Positions 24,181 to 35,630 of a stretch of DNA of 64,000 nt are shown piece by piece. A program made the translations under genes and the position numbers. The notes under the pieces were generated by a model. It searched no databases and was not told where the DNA came from. It saw only the letters and a program-made list of their open reading frames with translations. Each line of letters begins with the position of its first letter. Position 1 is the first letter of the stretch. This DNA comes from Zygaena filipendulae (Eukaryota > Arthropoda > Insecta > Lepidoptera > Zygaenidae). The stretch covers positions 9,200,001 to 9,264,000 of the forward strand of contig OU015664.1 of assembly GCA_907165275.2 (NCBI GenBank), read 5' to 3'.

Positions 24181-25075
24181 CCTATTTTTAAGACAATCGA
24201 CTTACAATTTTTTATCACTTTCTTAGTTAAAAATTTCATTCAAGATTATAATAACGTATTCATATCTGTTGAATATGTAAGAAACTACTGTTGACATCCC
24301 TATGACTATAAAATTTCGTATCGAGCCAACTGTTGATATTATTATTACCTACCTATTAATCTACTGTTTGTGAATGTATTTTCGACACGCTTTTATTTTT
24401 CAGGTATGAATAAATCGAGTATCTAAACTCTAAATGAATATTAACAAGACATCATTGTTTTGATTTGGATGGAGCCCAAATTTTTGAAAAAAAAAATATT
24501 GTAAGTATACCATGTCAGAGTTAGACCAATGCATGTTTTGAATTTATCTACAGCAGTGTTATAGAAAGATAGTCTTGTGATATTAAAGATCGGGATAAAG
24601 TATTCGAATACAATTATAATTTGACACCGGGATTTAGTTTAAAAGAAATATCTGAATCTTGGTTTTATCGAAAAAATATCGTAACCATCGCCGGTTATTT
24701 TTCAATCTACCTAGATCTATACCCATAGAAAGAGCTCCCATAAGTCATAACAAAAGCTATTGTGAAATCTAGGTTATACTTTTTGAACATGGCGTGCAGC
24801 CTACGTTGGTCAACCACTCAACAATAATGACATCATTCATGTTAAGTCAGACGTTTCGATTCAACACACTAACAAGACCAAATATTAGGTACAATACATT
24901 TGTATAGAGGTGGCATCACTTTCTAATATAATGTCACTATGTTGTTAAGGACATCACATTGGAAATGCAAAGAAAATATTTTTGTTTACTAATAATATCA
25001 TAAGCTATTTCGATATAAAAAATGTGTAAATGAAGCTATGCACATTTCTTTTTACATTTATTCTAGCACAAAACT

Positions 25076-25232
25076 CTAACTATCTATATTTATCGATAAC
25101 TATCTATAACTATCTACTATCTAAACTATCTATCTATCTATAATTATAAATAATTAAAATATAATTATAATATAATATAATTAAAATATAATTATAATTA
25201 AAATATAATTATAATTATAAATAAAATATTTT
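25076..25232. repeat. Low-complexity (ctat)n and (aattataat)n tract
   Basis: aactatctatctatc-type units pass into ataattataattaaaatataatt units. This is simple-sequence DNA with no other content. Confidence 0.7.
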
Positions 25233-25433
25233 TATGTAAGTTATATTATATCATGTTTGTCTTCTATGCGTGAACCTAAACCTTTGGTCCGATTCTGATA
25301 AAACTTTGGTGGGTTATTCTGCGAAAGTTCTTGATAAATACAAAGGAAGAAATAACGTTTATTTGGTATAAACAAAAAGATATAGATAGGTAAGAAAGGA
25401 AAGAATATAATAAGGATATTTGGTATATTATCA

Positions 25434-25550
25434 ATGCGGATGTGTGTCTATATTTTGTTATGCTTTCACGCCTTTACTATACTCAACAGATTACTCGTCC
25501 CATGAGAACTCCGTAATTAACGCGGGTGACACCGCGGGGAGCAGTTAGGT
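25434..25550 (-). repeat. GCGGG-type repeat, internally deleted
   Basis: tatgctttcacgcctttac continues directly to gagaactccgtaattaacgcgggtgacaccgcggggagcagtt. The middle of the family is missing. Confidence 0.5.
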
Positions 25551-25809
25551 ATCTCATATATATATAGATTTTACGATCCTACTCAATACCTACAGCCGCC
25601 GTTTTGTGAGACTTATGTCATAACAGTGAATTTACGACCCATTAGTTTTATTGTGTAGAGTGACATCATTTTCTTTAATAGAGCAGTTATTATTTCATTG
25701 ATAATTTTATCTACGGACAATGACTGTAAGTCGGGAGTAAGTAAGTTCATGTGCCAGTACCGGATTATTATAGGTTAGGTTAATTTATGTTCAAATAACA
25801 ACCACGATG

Positions 25810-25916
25810 TGCAAGAGGAGCCAGCGTAGCGACGAGCGCGCCGCGGCCGGCAGCGACCGGTGATGAGCGACCAACGCGTGCGTGTGCTGAGCGAGCACTC
25901 CAAGCGTATAGAGGTA
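25810..25916. other. G/C-rich island
   Basis: About 100 bases rich in gcgacgagcgcgccgcgg-like words stand out sharply from AT-rich flanks. They contain many CpG. It has no gene attached on either side, and a LINE fragment begins 35 bases downstream. Its origin is unknown. Confidence 0.35.
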
Positions 25917-25944
25917 GTCGTATTATATGCCTCTCGTATTATAG

Positions 25945-26415
25945 TCTTGTATGCCTCTATTCAAAAAATTTCGTATACTTCCACTGCCTTGTCTGTATAT
26001 ATTTGAAATTGCGAAATTTGTAAAGCAATATCAATCTCTGTTTAAAAAAGCTTACGAGCTATACCCTAGAAGCACTAGAAATACCAACAGATTAGTATTA
26101 GATCACAATCCACGTACAGCGACGTTCTTAAAAAACTGTAACTTTATGTCTGTTACTATATTTAATAAAATACCTGACGAAATAAAGGGTCTACCATTTT
26201 ATAAATTTAAGAAAAGGCTTAAGGAATGGTTGTGTGATCGCTGTTTCTACTCACTAAATGAATTTTTAAATGAGTAACATCAATATAATATTACTTTATA
26301 GTGGTAAAAATTTGCATGCCAATTCAGCGAATATGCGCCTCGAATTTTTATGTAACATCCTGTACACCATGTTCAGCAAATAAATGAATTATTATTATTA
26401 TTATTATTATAATAT
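25945..26415 (+). mobile_element. 3' end of a CR1/jockey-like LINE
   Basis: An open frame ends at 26277 and reads LFKKFRILPLPCLYIFEIAK, then SVTIFNKIPDEIKGLPFYKF and KRLKEWLCDRCFYSLNEFL. This is the C-terminal tail shared by CR1/jockey-type reverse-transcriptase ORFs. The 3' UTR carries aaataaatgaatt and ends in (att)n. The 5' portion with the catalytic domains is missing. Confidence 0.6.
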
Positions 26416-27689
26416 TATATAGGTATTTACATATTTCAAACCTCCATTATCTATTCGTTGTATTTTTAATAATATCAATATCACCGTAGCTTTATACTTT
26501 ACACGTGACTTGTATTTTTATAAGTTTATACGTTGTTGAACCAATAGGTACTATACAGTAGAGTAGGTACTAGGTAGATACACAGTAGTTATGTTAAAAT
26601 CAACACAAAATATTATTCGTTCCGTATTCTACGGTGTTCTTTGGTTGCCGCTTTATGAATGGCTATTTGCGTTTCGTGTAAGAACTTTATAATTATAACA
26701 TGTAAGTATTTACATACATATATGAATACTGTGTCATGGGAATCATATTGAAATTAGGAGATGTGCCATGTGAATTGTTTATCTACACAAAGATGTATTG
26801 TATTATAACTAATAATTTTACGGGTATTTCCATTTTATTAAACACACATTATACATTCAAGATATAAGGTAACAGGCCCCTGTTTCGGTATGTTAAGACT
26901 CTTAAGGATTAGTTTATTTTTTTATATATTACTAAATATTATAAAATTGAAAACTTTTGTGCGATAAGTATTGGTATTTTGTCAGTAATTTAATGCATTT
27001 ATTATATGGCGAATTTATTTTTATATCTATTAGACCACATGTTTAAACCCCATTTCGTGATAAAATTTCGTTCTGAATGAACTAGTTGGAAGAATATCAG
27101 CCTCATAAGGATGAAATCCCGCCGACGATGCTTTTTACCTCGCTTTTATTTTATGTTATGACCTTGCTAAATGATATATTCGCATTAAGGCCTTGAAAAA
27201 GTCAGTTATCCTCCGCCTAGACTCAGATCCGCGACATAGATACTATTAATGGCGTGAGTGTAATACGAAAATGACAAATAACTAGATACTAAACAGATAG
27301 TCAATAATTCATTTATTATACGAATACTTAACAACGCGCGGCGGTGGGCGACGCGCAGTCTCGATTATGGCATGGTGACTCAATCACTGTGAATTCACAG
27401 TTATATTTGACCAACCGCAAATCAACAACTGCATACGGAATGACGCACCTTTTTATATCATAATTCAGTGCAATTTTAAATTTAGAAACAATGACTACTT
27501 TCTTTTATCGCTGGTCAATGCAAGACTATAATATGCGATCTATTTGACGACTGAAGTTTAAACCAATATTTTTTTTCAAATATTGGAAAAGATTTTCTTT
27601 CATTACCCGCTAAACTTCCAACCCTTAGTTATATATTATAAAATTACATAACAGGTCGCATTAAACTTTTATATACTTCTATGATAGTT

Positions 27690-27775
27690 TCCTCCTGCAG
27701 GTGGGATTCGAACCGACGAGTTTTCGCCATATTGATGACTGTTTCATACACACAGAGCCACGGTCATTTATTAAA
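27690..27775 (-). mobile_element. tRNA-like SINE head
   Basis: On the minus strand gtggctctgtgtg resembles a degenerate A box, and ggttcgaatcc is a canonical B box about 35 bases later. No acceptor stem can be folded, so this is a SINE promoter remnant and not a tRNA gene. Confidence 0.45.
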
Positions 27776-28337
27776 GATGGCTAAGTAACTCGGGGTCCTA
27801 ACGCGATGGCTGAACTAAACATCAGAGGTGGCCTTGACCGATTTTTATTTATTTTCACACGACGCGACGGTTGTATTTGCAGCCAGTTATAGCAGTAACT
27901 TGGTGCTTATGTGATTCATCATTTAGCGAAACGTACGTGAAACTAACACGTAATTCTGTAGAAGAGTCTTCTCGTCCTATAATGAAGTGGAAATAAAGTA
28001 ATTGGATCCCTTACCCTGTAGATTTTTAGTAACACTATAGTAATAAAATAAACTTGTCAAGGTATAGGTCATTAACAATTATAAAGGTGACAGCACAGAT
28101 AATTAATATTATAATACCTACTATGTAACAGAGTGTTCTGCGTCAAAATTCAAAAATACAAAATAAATAATGAATTTAAAAGGAAAAAAGGAATGCCCAA
28201 ATGACCTCAAAAAAAAAAAAAACAAAACTAAAAAGCTAAAAATTACAAAATACCGATTTACTCCAACAGACAAGAATATACGTAATACCTACTATAATTG
28301 GTTTGTGCTACCACTTTCCGCTATCATCAGATCCCAA

Positions 28338-28497
28338 CTTGGTGGCAATGGGATTTAATTGGGAAGAAACCCTTTCAAACAAAAAAATAATTTTTGAAAT
28401 CGGTTCAACCGTCTTCGAGTAATCGGTGAACATACATAAAAAAAAACATACATAGAATCGAATGCATAACCTCCTCCTTTTGGAAGTCGGTTAAAAA
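28338..28497 (-). repeat. Dispersed repeat ending 'ggaagtcggtta'
   Basis: It contains gaaatcggttcaaccgtcttcgagtaatcgg and ends ataacctcctccttttggaagtcggtt. The reverse-complement end recurs at 36495. Confidence 0.45.
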
Positions 28498-29887
28498 ATG
28501 AAAATAATTAAAATGAAGGAGATACTAGGTTGGGTTTGATTGGAACAGTGTCCACAAAGAAGCTGAATGTTACCGAATTTCGATTTGCGAGTATCCACTA
28601 AAATGTATTTCCTGTCTCTATAGCATTTTAAATAATACCAAAAATTTGGAAATGAAAGAGTTCTCGAGGGCATTTCGAAATTCACATGGGCCACTGACGA
28701 TTGATAGTAGATAAATAAAAGGGCTGCCAACTGAAAACCAGCGCTGAGTGAACCAGCACCTACCTAGCTAATGCTGAGTTGGTGACCCTTTCGGCAGAGC
28801 ATGCAAGATAACTATGGGTTTAGTTAGGCTCTTATTTAATGTTTGTTTATTATTCTTGTGTGTTGTGCATAAATTAATGTTATTCTATTCTATTCTACTT
28901 GGTTTTCGATGACGCGGGCCGAGTCTTACGCACTATTAATGTTTATTTCTGCAACCGCTGCAGTAATTGTCGAACCGTTTGAAATTTGACTTTGTGGCTG
29001 CTCGACAATTCCGACCGTGTGTTTTCAACCACACATTGAGATCATCTTCAAAGACGTCCGACTTGTTCTCAGAAACAAGAAATAATAATTTACCACACTT
29101 TGTGTACTGTGCTAACGGAAATATTTTTTGTTTTTTCAAAATTTAAACTTGCGTTTCCTTTGGGACGGTAAAGTTTTTTTTTATTTGCATTTCCTATTAT
29201 TTGGTAAGTTTTCGAAACAAAGTGTTCCCAAGGCGATGTATTGTGAATTCAATTTCACGACTTTGGTATCTTTTTTGATTTCAATATCAACGAAGTTTTT
29301 CTTGTGATATCTACGAGTATGGAAAAAAATTACCACCTGTGCTGTATGTAGGTTACCGTATAAAAATCTTTTACCATTTGAAAAATATTTTTCTCTCGAA
29401 CGTGTAAAATGAAGAAATTTTCGCTTGGATGCTCGATATTCTCTTGTTTGTTTTCTTTCATTTGTACAAAAAAATATTTTCCTTTTTACATGTCTTTAAA
29501 ATTGCTACCTACTAGATTTTGTATGCGATTTGGCCCGTGTGTAGGTACCATCTGCTCCGTGGTAGGTACTTATGTATTTCAAGAATAAGCAGTTTATGGT
29601 ACAAAATTTCTAACAGTTGCATGTCTTTTATGTCTCATCTTTTTTAATTGTTCTCAATAGGACAGTTTACGTGCCTTGTGAACATAAAGATAATTTTGAA
29701 GAAAAACTTCTTTTGATATTGTGAAGACGGTAAAAAATTTAATATGCAACGGAAGTGAGGCTTCTGATGTTGGCATTGGTAACGAGCGCGATATTTATTC
29801 ATTCAAGGAAATACATATACCTACAATACATTTCTTACACGTGCGTACATTCCAACTTATTTTAATATCGCTGCAATAATAATAATA

Positions 29888-29968
29888 ATTCACTTTACAT
29901 ACAATAAATAGTTCCCGAGGTAATCACGATTCCCAATGTTAACGCGAGTGAAATAGCAGGGTAGAGCT
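29888..29968 (-). repeat. GCGGG-type repeat end fragment
   Basis: Degenerate: gttcccgaggtaatcacgattcccaa..aacgcgagtgaaatagcagggtagagc. Confidence 0.35.
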
Positions 29969-31063
29969 TTTTGAAGCTATTTTGTGTAGGTAGCTACGTA
30001 TACTGCTACTTATTTATATTAAAATTATTTCTGTATAATTATATATTCACGTTTGTACCATTCAACTCTCTGATCTTACAAATAATTAAACAAAATATAA
30101 TGAATTTGAGTTAAACCTAGTCATGTAAAAGTTATTGAACGGGGTAAGACGGAGTATTCACCTTTTTCTCTATTTTCGAAACAGGTTTTATGACATCACA
30201 ATTGGTTCATTTGAATGATATTTATTTATATATTTATTCGAAAGAACGACCAACAAAACATACACGGTAACATTGGTAGTGATATCATATTGGATATTAT
30301 AATAGAAAAATTATGGCGCTGCCTCAATTACCTAGGTCGCCACAGCATGCACCAAAGAAAGAAGCAATAAGTGTACATAAAATAAAATACAAATTTACTC
30401 TCTTTCCAAACTCAAAATGAAACCCCTTCATATCACGACAATTTAAAAATTAAAGTGTATTTGGAAGAGAGGAAACCGTAAGGTTTCCTAGGAGAGCAGT
30501 GCCGATATCTAGCGACCGTAATTGCGGTGGATGACGTCACTAAAACATTGTCCGGGCTTGTCTATACTCTTTTGCTTCATGATTGCTTCATGATTTTTGA
30601 CAAAATCAATTAATTGCTTTTCATTTTCGCTCGTCCAGGTAACGTTTCACTCATCATATTAAATATTACGGCTGATAGATTACGGCCCGCTTTCCTCGGA
30701 AACCGTAGCTTTATCGGCTTAGATTGCAAATCTTTTACGAACAGAATGATGTAATATTTTTAGAAATAAATTCATACTAAATTGATCAATTAAATCAGCT
30801 TAATCCTACAACTTTCTTAGAACACGACTGATTTAAATTTAGCAGGGTTCAAAGCAAACTTCCAATCCAAAAGTAATATAAGAAGATTAATCAAATCTTT
30901 ACACAGTTCCCTTAGCAAGTTTCTAAGTAAGTGCTTTGTTTTAACACTTTACAGTAGATATAAAGGAAGTTACTTAAACTTAGAACTGTCGTACTTTTAG
31001 CTTTAATTTATTGAATCGTTGTTTGTTTTTCCCTAAAACTTAACGTTTTTTTATTATAATTTT

Positions 31064-31237
31064 TGTTAAAACTCTTTTATGTTTATACTGAGAACACTGT
31101 CAATTTGATATTTAAATATTTTTATACACATTCTTTTGTTTGATCATTGTTGTATGTCATTCCTTTTGAAACTATAATATATTTATCTTACCTTTTTCAC
31201 CTGACTTTTATATTACTCTGCTACCCAAGTAACAAGT
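31064..31237 (+). repeat. 5' LTR of the copia element
   Basis: It starts tgttaaaactc and ends ccaagtaacaagt. An inner pair tgtta/taaca would give canonical TG...CA ends three to four bases further in. However, the adjacent primer site and the target duplication both put the end at aagt. Confidence 0.85.
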
Positions 31238-31252
31238 GGTTATGGGCCCAGG
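31238..31252 (+). other. Primer binding site for half-tRNA-iMet
   Basis: ggttatgggcccagg starts immediately after the LTR. It is complementary to the anticodon arm of initiator methionine tRNA (loop cat flanked by gggc), as in Drosophila copia, which primes from a tRNA half-molecule. A second, diverged ggttatagg lies 32 bases on at 31268. Confidence 0.8.
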
Positions 31253-31315
31253 AAATAACTGATAAGTGGTTATAGGTCTCAAATAAGTCTTTTAAAAAAG
31301 GTTAAGAAAAGTGCA

Positions 31316-34300
31316 ATGGATACTCCATCGACTTCACAGTCGGCACATTCTTCAAAAGATTTTCAGACAGCGCAGAACTCAACAAATATAAGCATATCAA
31401 AGCTAAAAGGATCAGCTAACTTCAGCACATGGGCATCTGCCATAGAATGCATGCTCACTGACCTAGAGTTGTGGGAAGTCGTTGTAAAACCCGCTGACCT
31501 CTCCAACCCTGATCAAAAACGGAAAGATCAGAAGGCTCGTGCGAAAATATGTTTATCTTGTGAAGAATCCATCTACCCCGTTATAAGGTCAGCAAAAACC
31601 GCATTTGAAACATTCAGTTGTTTACGAAAAGCTTATGCTGATGGTGGACTCACAAGGAGGCTTGCACTGATGAAAAAACTCTTAACAAATTCGTTCAAAG
31701 GAAAGATTCAACAGTATGTGAATGAGTCACTAGCTATCCAACAAGAACTACAAGGAATTGGAGCACAAGTGGATGATGAATTCTTAGCTATTATAATGCT
31801 CACTGGACTTCCAGAAAAATATCATCCCTTAGTTATGGCCATCGAACACTCTAATATGAAGATCACCACGGAAAATGTAGTGACAGCTCTTCTAAAAGAA
31901 GAATCACGAGCTGTACAGTCCTCAGCAGATACCAGCAGATCTCCAGATACAGCGCTATGCACCAAGAAACAAACAAAGAAGAAATTTTGTTCCTATTGTA
32001 AAAAATTAGGGCATATAGTGAGTGAATGTAGGATTCTAAAAAATAAGAAAAACAAGAATGTTTCGGTTTCGTCAAATGTTTGTACAAATTATACTTCCGA
32101 ATTTACACTTTCATCTTGTTTCACTAATCGTTCACCCACAGGTTCACAAGATTGGTTTCTTGATTCCGGCGCAAGCTCCCACATGAGTAACAGGAGAGAG
32201 TGGTTCGAGTTCTTGTCCCCTCACGTAACTCCTATCACTGTGGCAAATAAGGAGACTTTATTGAGTCATGGTAAGGGCACTGTAAATATAAATATTTCCG
32301 ATGGTGTAAATAAAATTAGTAATGTATTATATGTTCCTGGTCTCGCTACAAATCTTTTATCTGTAAGTAGTTTAGTTAAGAAAGGATTCGATGTATTGTT
32401 TACGCCGAAAGGCGCAACAATATTTCAAAGCGGTGGCTGTCATGTGACAAATCCCGTCATTGCCACAGGGTCGAATCACAACGGTATGTTTAGATTAAAT
32501 GTAAATAAATTGCATTCCTTGTATACTTCCACCAAAGAGTCTGCACTACTTTGGCATAGACGTCTTGGCCATCTTAATACAAAGAGCATGGATATATTAA
32601 AAAATAAATGTATCGGCCTAGACTATATTGGAAGTTACCACGGAACATGTATTCCGTGTCTACAAGGTAAATTTTCAAAGAAACCGTTTAAGAGCTCAAA
32701 AAGTAGATCGAGTAAAGTCCTACAACTTATTCATTCGGACTTATGCGGACCTATGAGTACGCACTCGTGGGGCGGAGCCCTATATTTATTAACATTTACC
32801 GACGACTACTCTCGTAAAACTTTTGGATATCTTTTGAAAACAAAAGCCGAAGTTTACACAAAGTTTGTCGAATTTAAGCATTTAGTCGAAAATCAAACGG
32901 GAGAAAAAATTAAAATTCTCCGTTCAGATAATGGTCGGGAATATGTAAATAGCGACATGATAACGTTTATGAGGGAGAATGGTATAGTGCACCAAACCAC
33001 GGTGCCGTACACTCCTCAACAAAACGGAGTTTCAGAACGTGTAAATAGAACGATCATTGAAAAAGCAAGATCTATGCTAAAAGACTCGAATTTACCTTTA
33101 GCGTACTGGGGAGAAGCGGTAAATACGGCAATTTATTTAAAAAATCGTTCACCCACGCAAGCTTTAAATAACAAGATTCCAGAAGAAGTATGGACCGGCA
33201 ATAAAGTCGACCTTTCTCACTTGCGAATCTTTGGCTGCGAAGCTCACGTCCTCGTACCCAAAGAAAAGCGTTCAAAACTGGAATCCAAAACTAAAGTTTG
33301 TATCTTTGTTGGCTATTCTATAGAAAGCAAAGGTTATCGCTTAATAGACCCTAATAATCCTCGGCAGATTATTATTGCTAGAGATGTAGCGTTTATTGAA
33401 GATAAAACGCATGAAGAGTCTAATCCAAATTCCTCACATAACGAAGAGTCACCCCAACCACAACCATCTGTAATCTTTGTACCCATTCAAAATGATGAAG
33501 AACCAGTTTCACAGCCACAACATCAAGTACAGTCAGACAGTGAAGACACTCAACCCGAGATGTCACCATCTTTAGAACAGCTGACTATACCGGATGAACC
33601 TCTTACTCATGAAGTTTCCCCAATTATTTCTGAACCTGAACCCATTGTAGAGACATCAACTGAAAGACGATACCCTCTCCGAGACAGGCGTCCTCCTGAG
33701 AGATATCAGGAGAATCTCTACATGACATCAGATCAGGAACCAGAAACTTACAAAGAAGTTACAGAGCATCCGCAAAAAGACAAGTGGCTAGAAGCGATGA
33801 AAGCAGAATACAATTCATTGATTCAGCATGGAACCTGGATTCTAGTTGATAGACCATCCGGCAGGAAGACAACAAAATGTAAATGGGTATACAAAATAAA
33901 AAAGGACACAAGTGGGAACATTACAAAATACAAAGCCAGACTAGTAGCCAAAGGGTTCACCCAAATAGCTGGAGTAGACTATGGTGAAACTTTTTCACCA
34001 GTTGCTAGGCTATCTTCAGTAAGGCTTTTGTTTGCATTTGCTGTGCAATATCGGCTACAAGTACATCACCTTGATGTAGAAACTGCCTTTTTAAACGGTG
34101 ACCTGGAAGAGGAAATTTATATGGAACAACCAGAAGGTTTTGCTACTGATCCAAAGGGGAAAGTATGCTTACTTAAAAAATCCCTATATGGGCTTAAACA
34201 AGCTCCGCGTCAATGGAACAAAAAAGTATGCCAAGCGATGGCTGCTCTGTCGCTGACTCAAGCCGCATCAGAACACTGTCTTTACTATAAAAGAGACGGA

Positions 34301-35266
34301 CCTAATGATTTTATCGTTATCGCAGTGTTCGTCGACGATTTCTTTTTTATGACAACCAATAGTGATTTAAAAGATAATTTTGTAAGCGAACTCAAAAAGA
34401 CGTTTACAATTAAAGATCTCGGTCCTGTCAAAGACTGCCTCGGTATGAGAGTCGTACAAAGTGAAGGCAGTATAACCCTCGATCAGACAAAATATATCGA
34501 AAAATTACTAGACAAGTTCGGTATGAGCGACGCGATCTCGGTCACTACGCCAATGGAACTTGGGTTAAAACTCACTGTTCCGGAAAAGGAAGAAGAAAAT
34601 CTAGAAGTCCCATATCAGGAGCTTATCGGCTCATTAATGTACATTTCTATATGTACAAGACCTGATATTGCCCACACGGTCTCGTACCTATCTCAGTTCA
34701 ATGCACATTACGGGGGGGTACACTGGAAGGCCGCTAAGCGAGTCCTTAGATACCTTAAGGGTACGAAGGAACTCAGACTTCACTTCAAACACGGTGACCA
34801 CTCTTACCCAGTAGGTTACGCTGACGCCGATTATGGAAGCAATCTTGTGGACCGTCGATCATTCACTGGATTCACCTTCCTGATGAGCGGTGCACCTGTG
34901 TCGTGGGAAGCTCGCAAACAGCGAACAGTTGCACTTTCCACAACAGAAGCTGAATATATGGCTTTGGCTGAAGCTTGTAAAGAGGCCATATATTTAAAGA
35001 CGCTCATCAGTGAAGTATTCTCGGTCACTCATCCCATAATCATTCATATCGACAATCAAAGTTCACTCAAACTAGCTCATAATAACACCTATCACGCACG
35101 TACTAAACACATTGACATCAAACATCACTTCATTAGAGACTCACTATCACACCACGACATACAAGTCAAATACATACCCACAAATGACATGGTCGCAGAC
35201 ATTTTGACAAAACCCTTGCCGAAACTGAAACATTTTAAATGTACAAATTCTTTAGGTTTAGGCTAG
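31316..35266 (+). CDS. copia-type Gag-Pol polyprotein, 1316 residues
   Basis: This single frame encodes the structural protein and all replication enzymes of the element. In order: a Gag N-terminal UBN2/DUF4219-like part (KLKGSANFSTW near residue 29, to about 200); a CCHC zinc knuckle CSYCKKLGHIVSEC near 225; an aspartic protease with WFLDSGASSHMS near 281; the GAG-pre-integrase HHCC region (LWHRRLGHL ... CIPCLQGK); an integrase core with D (HSDLCGP), D (LRSDNGREY) and E (GVSERVNRT) in the expected DDE order; an RVT_2 reverse transcriptase from about 845, with FVDDFFFM where YVDD is usual; and RNase H with YADADYGSN, TTEAEYMAL and IDNQSS. No stop or frameshift is seen. Gag and Pol are fused without a slippage site, so their ratio must be set otherwise, in Drosophila copia by splicing. 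The ATG chosen follows the 78-nt leader. Confidence 0.95.
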   Translation: MDTPSTSQSAHSSKDFQTAQNSTNISISKLKGSANFSTWASAIECMLTDLELWEVVVKPADLSNPDQKRKDQKARAKICLSCEESIYPVIRSAKTAFETFSCLRKAYADGGLTRRLALMKKLLTNSFKGKIQQYVNESLAIQQELQGIGAQVDDEFLAIIMLTGLPEKYHPLVMAIEHSNMKITTENVVTALLKEESRAVQSSADTSRSPDTALCTKKQTKKKFCSYCKKLGHIVSECRILKNKKNKNVSVSSNVCTNYTSEFTLSSCFTNRSPTGSQDWFLDSGASSHMSNRREWFEFLSPHVTPITVANKETLLSHGKGTVNINISDGVNKISNVLYVPGLATNLLSVSSLVKKGFDVLFTPKGATIFQSGGCHVTNPVIATGSNHNGMFRLNVNKLHSLYTSTKESALLWHRRLGHLNTKSMDILKNKCIGLDYIGSYHGTCIPCLQGKFSKKPFKSSKSRSSKVLQLIHSDLCGPMSTHSWGGALYLLTFTDDYSRKTFGYLLKTKAEVYTKFVEFKHLVENQTGEKIKILRSDNGREYVNSDMITFMRENGIVHQTTVPYTPQQNGVSERVNRTIIEKARSMLKDSNLPLAYWGEAVNTAIYLKNRSPTQALNNKIPEEVWTGNKVDLSHLRIFGCEAHVLVPKEKRSKLESKTKVCIFVGYSIESKGYRLIDPNNPRQIIIARDVAFIEDKTHEESNPNSSHNEESPQPQPSVIFVPIQNDEEPVSQPQHQVQSDSEDTQPEMSPSLEQLTIPDEPLTHEVSPIISEPEPIVETSTERRYPLRDRRPPERYQENLYMTSDQEPETYKEVTEHPQKDKWLEAMKAEYNSLIQHGTWILVDRPSGRKTTKCKWVYKIKKDTSGNITKYKARLVAKGFTQIAGVDYGETFSPVARLSSVRLLFAFAVQYRLQVHHLDVETAFLNGDLEEEIYMEQPEGFATDPKGKVCLLKKSLYGLKQAPRQWNKKVCQAMAALSLTQAASEHCLYYKRDGPNDFIVIAVFVDDFFFMTTNSDLKDNFVSELKKTFTIKDLGPVKDCLGMRVVQSEGSITLDQTKYIEKLLDKFGMSDAISVTTPMELGLKLTVPEKEEENLEVPYQELIGSLMYISICTRPDIAHTVSYLSQFNAHYGGVHWKAAKRVLRYLKGTKELRLHFKHGDHSYPVGYADADYGSNLVDRRSFTGFTFLMSGAPVSWEARKQRTVALSTTEAEYMALAEACKEAIYLKTLISEVFSVTHPIIIHIDNQSSLKLAHNNTYHARTKHIDIKHHFIRDSLSHHDIQVKYIPTNDMVADILTKPLPKLKHFKCTNSLGLG

Positions 35267-35447
35267 TTCTAGGTTTTGTATGTCTTTAGATCATATTGTA
35301 TGTATATAGGGTGTGTATAGTTTAGTGATGTGTTTATATGTACAGGATGTTGTTTTTATTATTTCAGTGCTAGTGATAAGTGTATAGTGAATTTTGATAC
35401 TGTCTTTTTACTTGTATTATAATGTGTATATACAGGGTGTTCTCATT

Positions 35448-35456
35448 ACGGGGGGG
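35448..35456 (+). other. Polypurine tract of the copia element
   Basis: acggggggg lies directly before the 3' LTR start tgttaaaa. It is the expected plus-strand primer. Confidence 0.75.
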
Positions 35457-35630
35457 TGTTAAAACTCTTTTATGTTTATACTGAGAACACTGTCAATTTG
35501 ATATTTAAATATTTTTATACACATTCTTTTGTTTGATCATTGTTGTATGTCATTCCTTTTGAAACTATAATATATTTATCTTACCTTTTTCACCTGACTT
35601 TTATATTACTCTGCTACCCAAGTAACAAGT
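35457..35630 (+). repeat. 3' LTR of the copia element
   Basis: It is identical by eye to the 5' LTR over 174 bases and is followed by atttt, the second copy of the target duplication. Confidence 0.85.

Larger units (their letters stand above)
26420..31058. other. Intergenic stretch without a recognised gene
   Basis: AT-rich with several short frames (62-79 codons) that lack domains. Identified inside: a SINE head (27690-27775), a dispersed repeat (28338-28497) and a repeat end (29888-29968). Nothing else is recognised. Confidence 0.45.
31064..35630 (+). mobile_element. Complete Ty1/copia LTR retrotransposon
   Basis: The 4567-bp element is bounded by two 174-bp LTRs that I read as identical. 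It is flanked by the 5-bp duplication atttt (31059-31063 and 35631-35635). Primer site, single gag-pol frame and polypurine tract are all in place. The order protease, integrase, reverse transcriptase, RNase H is diagnostic of copia. Identical LTRs and an unbroken frame imply recent insertion and possibly retained activity. Replication is by reverse transcription inside a particle made from its own Gag; no envelope gene is present. Confidence 0.95.

Noticed and set aside
27690..27775. Second tRNA-like sequence
   Set aside because: The B box is canonical, but the A box is degenerate and no cloverleaf can be drawn.
30470..30720. ggaaaccgta words at both ends of an interval
   Set aside because: The inverted match is too short and unsupported by target duplication.
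35430..35445. tatacagggtgttctc resembling a mariner end inside the copia 3' leader
   Set aside because: It is part of the copia element and has no partner end; similarity is coincidental.
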